NCBI GenBank assembly: GCA_018268375.1
Contig: JAFDWS010000001.1
Location: forward strand, 140,904 to 204,903
Length of the DNA: 64,000 bases
Reading direction: 5' to 3'
Origin: Armatimonadota bacterium
GTDB taxonomy: Bacteria > Armatimonadota > Fimbriimonadia > Fimbriimonadales > Fimbriimonadaceae
Below are positions 1-7,514 of the stretch, in pieces; positions within the stretch are counted from its first letter, which is position 1, and the number at the start of each line of letters is the position of its first letter. Below the pieces are notes generated by a model, which searched no databases, was not told where the DNA came from, and saw only the letters and a list, made by a program, of their open reading frames with translations. Both the position numbers and the translations under genes were made by a program.

Positions 1-363
1 TAGCGGCGACTCCTCGGTGAGCGGCGTCACGTCGGGCTCGCCCGTTTCGATCTCCTGGGCCAACCCGAAGTTTCTGTAGACGTCGCAGCTACTGGCCACA
101 AGGAAGGGGCAAGACGCCGAGTCTGTCAGTTCTGCGGCGTCGGCCTCAGTCATGCAGACCATGTCGATCACAAGGTCCGGCGCAACGTCTGCGATGGCTT
201 TCGTGACAGTCCCTCTCTCTCTCCGGTCGCCTTGGAGGGCCGACGCACCCTCAGGGGCCTTGCCAGACCGGCACAAGGTCGTTACGCCATGGCCGTCTCT
301 CACAAGGTCCTCGACCAGCACCTTGCCCATGAACCGGTTGCCACCAATGACCAGGACTCTCAT
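1..363 (-). CDS. NAD-dependent epimerase/dehydratase family protein (3' part cut by window edge)
   Basis: The first 121 residues of an atypical short-chain dehydrogenase/epimerase run off the left edge. The N-terminus MRVLVIGGNRFMG is a Rossmann beta-strand with a glycine-rich NAD(P) loop, followed by an acidic GDRRE segment and a VIDMVCMTEADA strand typical of extended SDR proteins. The reading frame stays open through a (CT)5 tract at 213-222, so nothing shows a frameshift. The start codon overlaps the stop of the downstream lipoprotein gene by 4 bases (360-363). The substrate (a nucleotide sugar or another NDP compound) cannot be told from this fragment. Confidence 0.8.
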   Translation of the reverse strand, partial: MRVLVIGGNRFMGKVLVEDLVRDGHGVTTLCRSGKAPEGASALQGDRRERGTVTKAIADVAPDLVIDMVCMTEADAAELTDSASCPFLVASSCDVYRNFGLAQEIETGEPDVTPLTEESPL

Positions 364-1109
364 TTCTTGATCGTCTGCATGAAGTCATTTTCGATGTTGA
401 AGCCGTCTTGGTTCGATGCTGATTTCAGGTGGATTTGGAGATACCGACCGTTACTCGGGTCGATCCAGACGCTCATCGTGTTGATGTCCCCTTCGTTGGT
501 AGCGGGCACTTCAAGCGTGATCTTCAAGGCCTTCATCCCAGCAACGGTGTCTTCGCCTTCCAGCTTGGCTTTGACCGGCAACTTCCCACCCTCGAACGGG
601 AAGTATTCCCAGGTGCTCCCGGACTGCACTTCCTTGTCAGGGAACATCCCATTCAGCGTGTTCGTCATGGGGTCGAGGACGGTGTCCTTCTTGACGTAGT
701 GGAGGCGGTCGTCCCACTGCCACTCTGCTTTCTCCGGCGGGTTCTTGAGGACTTCCTCGGCTTGCTGCTTCCAGTCGCCCTTCCCTGCCGAGGTCAAAAC
801 CTTATTGACCGTCGCGTACGTGTACTTCCCGTCCTTCAAGTCCTTGACGGTAACGTCCACCTCTCCGGTGAGGTCGGCCCGGGAATACGTTTTGACCGCA
901 CCCAACATCTTCGAGCCCTTCTTGATGTGGGTAGGGTCAGCGAAGGTGGCCACCGTGTACGTGTACTTGTAATTTGTGCCGGGCTTTTCCTTCAGCCGAA
1001 GCAAAACGGGCTTCACGGAGGCGAGCGGAGCGTTTGCGCTGGTCTTCGCACCGTTGCAGCTGACCACCAACGCGAGGGAGAGCACAACAAGAAGGCCGCT
1101 AGACTTCAT
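360..1109 (-). CDS. Secreted lipoprotein of unknown function
   Basis: A 249-residue protein with a short lysine-containing N-terminus, a hydrophobic segment and a lipobox-like LVVSC (Cys about residue 18), so it is predicted to be lipid-anchored outside the cytoplasmic membrane. The mature part is beta-rich with repeated short strands (YKYTYTV, GKYTYATV, WEYFPF) and looks like one soluble domain. It resembles the many uncharacterised periplasmic lipoproteins in which a measured quantity is compared across beta strands, but I recognise no family. It lies upstream of, and overlaps by 4 bases, the epimerase gene, so the two are probably co-transcribed. Confidence 0.7.
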   Translation of the reverse strand: MKSSGLLVVLSLALVVSCNGAKTSANAPLASVKPVLLRLKEKPGTNYKYTYTVATFADPTHIKKGSKMLGAVKTYSRADLTGEVDVTVKDLKDGKYTYATVNKVLTSAGKGDWKQQAEEVLKNPPEKAEWQWDDRLHYVKKDTVLDPMTNTLNGMFPDKEVQSGSTWEYFPFEGGKLPVKAKLEGEDTVAGMKALKITLEVPATNEGDINTMSVWIDPSNGRYLQIHLKSASNQDGFNIENDFMQTIKK

Positions 1110-1142
1110 GTGGGGAATTTTGGCACGTTGGGGGATGGCGGC

Positions 1143-1931
1143 TCAGAGCCCGAAGCCAGCGTATTGCCTGAGGCCCCGTTTCAGCATCAATCTCCCAAGG
1201 GCGAAGAAGGCCACTCCCCAAGCCGTCTGTGCCACCACTCCCCAAAGAAACTCCGACTGTCCTGCCGTCCCCATGAGCACTCGGGCGGGAAAGCCGACGG
1301 TGTACTTGAATGGTAGGAAGTCAGACGCGGTTTGAGCCCATTTCGGCAAGGCCGACAGCGGGAGCACGCGACCCGAAAGTAACAACTCGGGAAAGTAGTA
1401 CACCTGGAAAATAGAGACAGTCTCAGTCGTCCACAAGGCAAGCAACGCCAGGGCATACGCAGCCAAGAACGAGAGCCCCGTGCCGAGGAGAAGGCTCGTC
1501 CAGAACTGCCACGTCGGGTGGAGGTCAGTGAGGTTGGGCAGTCCGTACAAGGGTAGCAGGAGCCCAAGAAACGGGAGGAACAGGACCAACTTCCCCACTC
1601 TCCAGGCGAAATTACGGACGAGGCAGACCGTAAAGAACGAGATCGGTCGCACGAGCTGGACGACGACCGAACCCTCCCTGATGTCCCACGCGATGTCCCA
1701 CATGATGTGGGAGGTTGCAAACTGGCTGATCGTCATCACGATCACGTAGTACGTCGCGATGTGATCGAGAGCGAGCCCGGCGACGCCGCCCGCCGCCCTC
1801 CAGACGATGGGCATGATGAGCGTGACTTGAAGGTCGCCTAGGATCCAGATAAGAGCGGCCGACTTATAGGCGAAAACGTCGGCAACGTAGAGCTTAAAGA
1901 GGGCCAGACAGTGGCGGGAGTACCGGATCAA
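1143..1931 (-). CDS. ABC-2 family permease
   Basis: A 262-residue integral membrane protein with about six hydrophobic segments. The N-terminal pattern (a short helix, YKSAALIWILGDLQV, then a long polar loop and SHIMWDIAWDIREGSVVVQLVRP) matches the ABC-2 permease subfamily (DUF990-type, COG4587/COG3694), in which the membrane subunits pair with a separate ATPase. No ATPase gene lies next to it here. The start is TTG, overlapping the TGA of the upstream RCK gene as TTGA (1928-1931). No Shine-Dalgarno is visible, so translation is probably coupled to the RCK gene. The transported substrate is unknown. Confidence 0.75.
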   Translation of the reverse strand: MIRYSRHCLALFKLYVADVFAYKSAALIWILGDLQVTLIMPIVWRAAGGVAGLALDHIATYYVIVMTISQFATSHIMWDIAWDIREGSVVVQLVRPISFFTVCLVRNFAWRVGKLVLFLPFLGLLLPLYGLPNLTDLHPTWQFWTSLLLGTGLSFLAAYALALLALWTTETVSIFQVYYFPELLLSGRVLPLSALPKWAQTASDFLPFKYTVGFPARVLMGTAGQSEFLWGVVAQTAWGVAFFALGRLMLKRGLRQYAGFGL

Positions 1932-2593
1932 TGTGGGGTGGTCAAGGCTGTGCGAAGGTCTTCTGCCCGGGTTGTGGGAACCAGCGTCACCACGACGTCC
2001 CCGGCTCTGAACTCGGTCTCGCCCGTCACAGCTGTTCCGACTCCGTCCCGCACCAGGTAAACAATGCTTGTTCCGGGTGGCAGGTTGACCTCTGACGCCC
2101 TTCGGCCAACCAGAGGAGAGCGGTGGGTCAAGACACTCTCGACGACCTCCACCTCACCCTTATGAAGGGCACCGACGGGAACGATCTCATCGCCCTGCAA
2201 CTGCTGTTCTAGCAAGGTGAAAATGATTCCGGTGGCGCTCACGGTGTGGTCAATGCCGATCTCCCGGAAGATCTCTTCGTGATCGGGATCGTTGACACGG
2301 GAAAGAACGCGTTCGACGTTCCAAACTTCCTTCGCGAGTTGGCAGACGACAAGATTGTCCTCGTCCTCGCCGGTCACAGCAACGACGACATCGGCTCGGT
2401 TGAAGCCAGCCGACTTCTGAGTGTGGAGCTCGCAGCCGTCGCCGTGCATCACGTACTCTTCGCCCAAGATGTTGGAAAGGCGTTGTGCCTGGCGGCTGTC
2501 CTTCTCGAGCACAAGGAGCTCATGCCCCCTCGCCACAAGCCGCTTCGCTAGTTGCAGCCCGACGTGCCCGCCGCCTACTAAAACCAGATACAC
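1928..2593 (-). CDS. TrkA-type RCK protein (NAD-binding plus RCK_C)
   Basis: A 221-residue regulatory subunit of a potassium transport system. The N-terminal half is an RCK_N Rossmann domain (LVGGGHVGLQLAKRL, then LLVLEKD and HGDGCE), followed by RADVVVAVTGEDEDNLVVCQLAK. The C-terminal part from about residue 140 (VGRRASEVNLPPGTSIVYLVRDG) is an RCK_C/TrkA_C ligand-binding domain. I chose the GTG start at 2593 because a perfect AGGAGG lies 7 bases upstream; it sits inside the last codons of the partner gene. With the next gene it forms a two-protein Trk/CeoBC-like pair. No Trk membrane pore is in the window. Confidence 0.85.
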   Translation of the reverse strand: MYLVLVGGGHVGLQLAKRLVARGHELLVLEKDSRQAQRLSNILGEEYVMHGDGCELHTQKSAGFNRADVVVAVTGEDEDNLVVCQLAKEVWNVERVLSRVNDPDHEEIFREIGIDHTVSATGIIFTLLEQQLQGDEIVPVGALHKGEVEVVESVLTHRSPLVGRRASEVNLPPGTSIVYLVRDGVGTAVTGETEFRAGDVVVTLVPTTRAEDLRTALTTPH

Positions 2594-2595
2594 CT

Positions 2596-3051
2596 TCAGG
2601 CCTCCTGCAGTTCTGGGGCCAGAACATTGTAGGTGTCTATGGTGTCGTAGTCGACACCTTGCAGCCAGTCGCGACACATGCCAGCGATGAGAGCACTTGC
2701 GTTGATGCAGAAAAGACCGAGGTTCCGATAGGCGTCTGCCCGCATCGGGTCGGCCACTTTGACGGCGATTCGGGCAACCTTGTACTTGCGTTGCACGATC
2801 TGCGCCGCCATGAGGTTCGTGTTGTCGCCGCGAGTCATGGCCAGGAACGCGTCGGCAGATTCGATGCCCGCTTTCTTCAAGATGTCCTCATCCAGGCCGT
2901 CCCCGATCACGATACGACAAGGGTAGGTGCGGCCAAGCCGGCGTAGAGACTCTGGGTTTCTCTCAACCAAGGTCACGTTGTGCCCTCGCGAAGACAATTG
3001 CACGGCAATGGTCGCCCCGCTCCGGCCACAGCCCAGGATGATCACATTCAT
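2596..3051 (-). CDS. TrkA-N domain protein (NAD-binding RCK)
   Basis: A 151-residue single-domain RCK protein: MNVIILGCGRSGATIAVQLSSRGHNVTLVE is the nucleotide-binding Rossmann start, followed by the GDGLDEDIL and ADAFLAMTRGDNTNLMAAQI blocks typical of TrkA_N. It lacks the C-terminal RCK_C domain that its downstream neighbour has; the pair is arranged like the CeoB/CeoC proteins of other bacteria. It ends 2 bases before the GTG start of the second RCK gene, whose Shine-Dalgarno lies within this gene, so the two are translationally coupled. It probably gates a K+ transporter or channel encoded elsewhere. Confidence 0.85.
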   Translation of the reverse strand: MNVIILGCGRSGATIAVQLSSRGHNVTLVERNPESLRRLGRTYPCRIVIGDGLDEDILKKAGIESADAFLAMTRGDNTNLMAAQIVQRKYKVARIAVKVADPMRADAYRNLGLFCINASALIAGMCRDWLQGVDYDTIDTYNVLAPELQEA

Positions 3052-3099
3052 ACAGGCAGGAGCGATCTTACCTTTGGAGAGCGTGTCCGCAGGCGCTCG

Positions 3100-4659
3100 T
3101 CAATGGGCCTGGCTCAAGTAGTGGTTAGGTTCGTTAACAAGCATCTGCGTGGTTTCCTCCGAGAGTCTTCGGTCATAGGAGAGGCAGAGAGGCGTCGCAA
3201 GCACGGCGAGGGAAAGCGCACCTGTGGCGACGAACCCCCCAAACTGTTTGAAAGCCACAGGGAGGACAGCAAGCGGTGAGAACCGGTACAGCAGTCCCCA
3301 CGCAGGGGCGGTCGCGACCACCACGCTCAAGCCAAGCAACGAAAAGTGCAGTGGCACCTGGGCCAGAGGATCATTGGCCGACGGCAACGCAGCGGCTTCT
3401 GCCAACCATTGCGCTTGTGACGAGATCCCGCTCAAATAGAGGGCGGACGAAATACCGATAGTGACCGCAAGCACAAGTTGGATTCCTTTGAACACGTAGC
3501 CAAGGTCGGACACTGTTCCCGTCCTCCGGCGCTCCTGGCTCACAGCAAATGAGAGGGTCGCGATGAAGATCCAAAGGGTTGGGAACACCATCCGGCTCCC
3601 TGCGTACGTGGCCAAGCCCGCGACCAAAGCCATGACATAGAAGAACACGGGCTTCGCCTCCCTTGTGGGCAGGCCCGACTTTTCAAGCGCCATGCCCAAA
3701 GCGACAACGAGCGCACCCATGATCCCGATCGCTAGCAAGACACCCGGAATGACGCACGCTGCCAGGCCTTGGCGCGCACGGTCGACCCGCATCTGAACGA
3801 ACTCTGCCGTCGGCTGAAAGGCGTACCAAGCGTCGTTTTCGGCAAGAGCGACGGCGATAGCCCGGCGCTCCTCAGGATTGTCGGCGAGGTCCTTGAGCAG
3901 TTGCCCCCTCGCCTCCTGACCGGCTCGAGGCGTCGCCAGGGACAGGGGGCCCTTCGCATCGCCAAATGCAGACAAATCGACGAGGCGCGCTCCTGCAAGG
4001 GCTTGGCCAAGCGATTTGCTCCCATCCCTGAGCAACGATCCGTTGCGGACGCTGGCTACACGGAGGTCGAGGGAGGACGGGTTGGGCGAAAGGAGCGCGC
4101 GACTGTGGATCAGGATCCGCCGTGCAGTCGCATCGGATCTCTGGACCATCGCCAAAGACCGGTGCCAGGAGAACGGCGCGTAATCGGCGCCATCCATCTG
4201 CCGTACGTCCATATTCAGGCGCTCCGATTGGTGATCGTTCCAAGTCGTGCGCCTCGATGCTTCCATCCACGCCTTCATCGACGGCGTGCGCGCTGGAGAA
4301 GTGCCCCGGAGCGCACCGAAGAGATAGACGGACTCCATCTGGAGCCAAAATGCGTTGTCCGGCTCGTTGCTGGATCCTTGACGGGCAAGCTCGGCGGAGA
4401 GGAGAGCCTGGTCGAGCGTCAACTTGCCGGCAAGGTCAATTTCGGCGGCCGTTTGAAGCCAAACGGCGGCGTCTCCTGCCGAAAGTGGCGAAGGGAGAGT
4501 GGACTTACGAGCCTCGCCGTTCTCGATCACCCGATCAACGTTGCCGGGCGGTCTCCAGGGCCAGCCTGCGATGAGGTAAGGGCGTGAACTGGGATGGGCA
4601 AAGAGGACGATCAAGGCACCGACGATGGCTCCAAACAGAGCCCGCGTCGAACGGTTCAT
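3100..4659 (-). CDS. Large multi-pass membrane protein of unknown function in ECF sigma operon
   Basis: A 519-residue protein with one N-terminal membrane helix (about residues 8-26), a long soluble extracytoplasmic-type region to about residue 295, and then about six membrane helices to near the C-terminus. The soluble part is alpha-rich (many Ala/Leu/Glu, SHRSL and RRILIHSRALL blocks) but matches no family I know. Its ATG overlaps the stop of the small membrane protein (4656-4659), which in turn overlaps the sigma factor gene. The three are therefore one operon, and the protein is likely regulated by, or senses a signal for, the sigma factor. Confidence 0.7.
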   Translation of the reverse strand: MNRSTRALFGAIVGALIVLFAHPSSRPYLIAGWPWRPPGNVDRVIENGEARKSTLPSPLSAGDAAVWLQTAAEIDLAGKLTLDQALLSAELARQGSSNEPDNAFWLQMESVYLFGALRGTSPARTPSMKAWMEASRRTTWNDHQSERLNMDVRQMDGADYAPFSWHRSLAMVQRSDATARRILIHSRALLSPNPSSLDLRVASVRNGSLLRDGSKSLGQALAGARLVDLSAFGDAKGPLSLATPRAGQEARGQLLKDLADNPEERRAIAVALAENDAWYAFQPTAEFVQMRVDRARQGLAACVIPGVLLAIGIMGALVVALGMALEKSGLPTREAKPVFFYVMALVAGLATYAGSRMVFPTLWIFIATLSFAVSQERRRTGTVSDLGYVFKGIQLVLAVTIGISSALYLSGISSQAQWLAEAAALPSANDPLAQVPLHFSLLGLSVVVATAPAWGLLYRFSPLAVLPVAFKQFGGFVATGALSLAVLATPLCLSYDRRLSEETTQMLVNEPNHYLSQAH

Positions 4660-4994
4660 TTCCTAGAGAGCCCAGCTCCAGGATCCGTGAAATCCGGAAT
4701 CGTCGGCACTTGCCGCTCGACCTTGGCTTCCTGTCCCCTGACGTTCGGCTTGACGCGGGCAGGGCTCAGGAGCAGCAGTTCCAGGGCTGCAAGCAGGGCG
4801 ACCCCTCCGACCATGGCTCCCAGAATGGCCGGCATCCAGAACCTGAGGGTGCGGGAGTGGTATTCAAGGATCGCTTCCCGAACGACAGACTGATCAAAAG
4901 CCTCGCCGGGATCGTGCTCCATAACGGCGTCTTGCACCAAGAGCCCGATCTCTTCGTCGGACGTTGGCGGCATCCAGAAGTCTGGCGCCCTCAT
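4656..4994 (-). CDS. Small single-pass membrane protein, candidate anti-sigma factor
   Basis: A 112-residue protein with a short acidic N-terminal cytoplasmic part (TSDEEIGLLVQDAVMEHD), one membrane helix at about residues 54-76 (FWMPAILGAMVGGVALLAALELLLL) and a short C-terminal tail. I used the ATG at 4994 because it overlaps the sigma factor TGA as ATGA (4991-4994); a longer open frame exists upstream but would run into the sigma gene. Position directly after an ECF sigma gene and the single-helix topology fit an anti-sigma factor. No ZAS zinc motif (HxxxCxxC) is seen, so the role is inferred from context only. Confidence 0.6.
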   Translation of the reverse strand: MRAPDFWMPPTSDEEIGLLVQDAVMEHDPGEAFDQSVVREAILEYHSRTLRFWMPAILGAMVGGVALLAALELLLLSPARVKPNVRGQEAKVERQVPTIPDFTDPGAGLSRK

Positions 4995-5554
4995 TGGTGC
5001 TCCCTCATAGCCTCCGACCACGCGGCTCTGAATTTCTCCCGAGCGGTGTGAAGGCGGCTGCGCACGGTGCCCACGGGAACATGCAGGACTTCCGCGACCT
5101 CTTCGTAGGACAACTGCTCCATTTCGCGAAGCACAAGGGTGGCTTTCAGTTCAGGTGAAAGGGTGCTGAGAATGCTCTCCACCACCATCTTCGTCTCGAT
5201 GCCCGGCGCTTCGGAGGCCTGTGGCTTGTCCACGATGCCGGGATCGGCCCTCTTGCAGCGGAGCTTGTCCATGCAAAGCCGGACACAAATCTTGTAGATG
5301 TAGCTGGCGAAGGCTTGATCGTTCCTCAACCGTCCAATTTCGCGGAAGGAGCGGACGAACGCCTCTTGGGCGACGTCCTCCGCCTCATGGCTGTCCCTCA
5401 AGATGTTGCAGGCGACCCGGATCAGACGCTTGCGGTGCTTGGAGACAAGAGCCGCCATCGCGCTTTCGTCGCCCTTTCGGCAACGCGCGACCCAATATGC
5501 CTCCTCGCTGAGAATCAGCGCGTCGGTCGGGCTCAAGACGGGTACTTCTGCCAT
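4991..5554 (-). CDS. ECF-type RNA polymerase sigma factor
   Basis: A 187-residue sigma-70 family factor of the extracytoplasmic-function group. Region 2 is at about residues 28-95 (VSKHRKRLIRVACNILRDSHEAEDVAQEAFVRSF), and region 4 is at about residues 130-178 (LREMEQLSYEEVAEVL followed by VPVGTVRSRLHTAREKF), a helix-turn-helix for the -35 element. No region 1 or 3 is present. It directs transcription of a stress- or envelope-related regulon; the downstream overlapping membrane genes are the likely regulators. The gene is divergent from the OstA/LptD-like gene at 5605. Confidence 0.93.
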   Translation of the reverse strand: MAEVPVLSPTDALILSEEAYWVARCRKGDESAMAALVSKHRKRLIRVACNILRDSHEAEDVAQEAFVRSFREIGRLRNDQAFASYIYKICVRLCMDKLRCKRADPGIVDKPQASEAPGIETKMVVESILSTLSPELKATLVLREMEQLSYEEVAEVLHVPVGTVRSRLHTAREKFRAAWSEAMREHQ

Positions 5555-5604
5555 TTCAGTCTCTATTATCCTTTATAGACGGCCTCTTTGGATACCAGAG
5601 TTCG

Positions 5605-7146
5605 TTGAGTACACTCGAATCAATGCTTCCAGGCCACTTCGACCCGCCAGTGGCCCTCCGCACGCCCTTCCCCGTCCAACAGCAAGCCCGCCAACAGAAG
5701 ACGATCGGCGGAGTCTTGCAGGTCACCTTTTCTGACAGCGAATTTGATGCCGAAACGGGCGAAACCATATTTAAGGGCGGGGTGACCGCCACCTACGACC
5801 AAACGAAGATCGAATGCGCTAGCCTTCGGGTGAACACCAAGACCAAGGAAGGCGAGGCTAACGAAGGCGTGGTCGTCGTCGATCCGGAAGGGACGATCCA
5901 TTGCCAGTCCCTCCACTTCAACTGGGAAGACAAGACCGGCAAGGCTCAGAGCGTCGTCCTCCAAGCTGACAACTTTCATCTTGTGGCTCACGAGATCGAG
6001 ATCTTCCCGGAGCGCTGGGAGCTCCGCGATGCCGAAGGCTCACTGTCCCGGACTGGAGGCTCGGCGGTCACTTTCGTCGCTGACAGCGTTACCGTCAATC
6101 CCGGTCGCTTCGGCGTCGCCAGAAACGCCTATTTGAAGGTGCTCGGCAAGAAGATCGGCCCCCTGCCACGGCTGAGCTTCACCTTGAGGAAACGCGTCCG
6201 TGGGCTCGGGCTGCCTTCCATCACGAACCGCAAGGGCGTCGGAGTCGGTATCACTTGGGAGAGCGGCTTTGCGGTTGGCGACCACGCCGTCCTGAACTCG
6301 TTGATCGAATCATTTCCTAAACGGGAGCCCGCGATCGGCCTTCAATATGGATACAGTCCACTGAGTCCGGAGTCAGCGAGCCTTATCGCTCCTAGAAGCG
6401 ACCTGGGGGAGCGCGTCTCCGACGGTTGGTTCGACAACATATCGGTCCGAAAGCCGGCCGAGGAACACGACGAGGTGGGAGCAGAGCGCAATACCTGGGC
6501 TGCAGGAACGTTTTGGAACCAGTCGACTTCTGCCCGTCCAGTCGATTCGGACAACGTCAGCAAGAGCTTCGACCTGACGTACGAGCTGGGCGGAAAGTGG
6601 CGGGGCCTGGGAACCTACGGAGCAGTCCGGTTTCAGAACGTTCGCGAGAACAACGAACAGCCGTTTGTGACCCGCGGGCTATTCAACGGTACTGTTCTCG
6701 CTCCGCCTCTGACCCTTAATCCACAGCTCTCGGGGCACGCAAGGCTGGACTTGATGGGCAGTCAGAGCAACAAAGGGAGCTTCGGTTGGGCGCGCTTCGA
6801 AACCGGTCTTCTCTACGCACCCGGCTCGAACATCCTGCTCGGTGCGGCGTTCGTCAAAGGCTTCCACGTCGGGAACCCGGATTTCATCTTTGACCCGCTG
6901 TCGTCCTCAACTGCCCTGCACGCCAGGTTGGATCTCAACGTTGGTCCCTATACGTTCCATTACCTGGCCAAGTACGACCTTGACAGCAAGCTTTGGTACG
7001 ACCGGGAGTATGAGATCTCGCTCGTTGCGCGGGAGTTCGAGCCCTTTATCGTGTACCGTCAGTACCCGAGCGAGACCCGGATCGGAGTGCGTTTCCGGAT
7101 CGACAACCTACGCGACCGCTTGACGCGCCGGTCACAAAAGCGTTAG
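5605..7146 (+). CDS. LptD/OstA-like outer-membrane protein
   Basis: A 513-residue protein. The first 150 residues contain an OstA/LptA-type beta-jellyroll (FSDSEFDAETGETIFKGGVTATY, then IECASLRVN and VVVVDPEGTIHCQSLHF), and the rest has alternating amphipathic strands (SGFAVGDHAVLNSLIES, SFDLTYELG, ARLDLNVGPYTFHYLAKYDLD) as in a beta-barrel. It would bind or insert lipopolysaccharide-like lipid at the outer membrane. It is shorter than canonical LptD (about 780 residues in E. coli). The only start I find is TTG at 5605 (or ATG at 5623), and no signal peptide is visible, so the true N-terminus may be mispredicted. It converges on the small gene at 7143-7352. Confidence 0.65.
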   Translation: MSTLESMLPGHFDPPVALRTPFPVQQQARQQKTIGGVLQVTFSDSEFDAETGETIFKGGVTATYDQTKIECASLRVNTKTKEGEANEGVVVVDPEGTIHCQSLHFNWEDKTGKAQSVVLQADNFHLVAHEIEIFPERWELRDAEGSLSRTGGSAVTFVADSVTVNPGRFGVARNAYLKVLGKKIGPLPRLSFTLRKRVRGLGLPSITNRKGVGVGITWESGFAVGDHAVLNSLIESFPKREPAIGLQYGYSPLSPESASLIAPRSDLGERVSDGWFDNISVRKPAEEHDEVGAERNTWAAGTFWNQSTSARPVDSDNVSKSFDLTYELGGKWRGLGTYGAVRFQNVRENNEQPFVTRGLFNGTVLAPPLTLNPQLSGHARLDLMGSQSNKGSFGWARFETGLLYAPGSNILLGAAFVKGFHVGNPDFIFDPLSSSTALHARLDLNVGPYTFHYLAKYDLDSKLWYDREYEISLVAREFEPFIVYRQYPSETRIGVRFRIDNLRDRLTRRSQKR

Positions 7147-7352
7147 GCGGCCTTTGCGTCCGCCGAGAGTGCGCAGCCTTCAATGCGGTCCAACCGGAAC
7201 TCGCCCACGTCGGTGATCATGCAGGGGCCGTAAAGGGGGACAAAGCCAATGTCAAAGACCTCGGCGACCTTTTCCACCTTTTTGCCAGCGCGGTCGCAAT
7301 AAACGAGGTTTACAAAGTGGCCAACGAACTGTTTTGCTTCGGACAATAACAT
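7143..7352 (-). CDS. Small conserved-looking protein of unknown function
   Basis: A 69-residue protein (MLLSEAKQFVGHFVNLVYCDR...). It begins after a good Shine-Dalgarno (GGAGGAG, about 9 bases upstream of the ATG at 7352). The sequence is mainly hydrophobic strands plus a polar loop (EVFDIGFVPLYGPCMITDVGEFRLDRI) and looks like a compact beta-barrel fold of the kind seen in small nucleic-acid- or regulator-binding proteins. Its stop overlaps the stop of the LptD-like gene on the other strand (7143-7146). It is probably a real gene because of the ribosome binding site and the normal composition, but its function is unknown. Confidence 0.55.
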   Translation of the reverse strand: MLLSEAKQFVGHFVNLVYCDRAGKKVEKVAEVFDIGFVPLYGPCMITDVGEFRLDRIEGCALSADAKAA

Positions 7353-7514
7353 GCGTCTTGACTCCTCCAAGGGTACGGACGAGGCCGCGTAGCTCCCCCG
7401 TCAGAGCGTTGGTTCCACGACTTGGGACGTCGCGAGCCGGTAAGCCTATGGGTTCCCCAGTCTCGGGGGCAAATTCCAGGCTAAGATGCTGGCAAGAGAC
7501 CCCCGAACTCCAGG

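Noticed and set aside
205..232. Possible frameshift of the epimerase fragment in the (CT)5 tract
   Set aside because: On careful count the frame is continuous through 213-222 (GDRRERGTVTKA), so the fragment is intact.
429..1316. 295-residue plus-strand open frame over the lipoprotein gene
   Set aside because: Antisense shadow of the lipoprotein and permease genes; no ribosome site, and the minus-strand genes are clearly coding.
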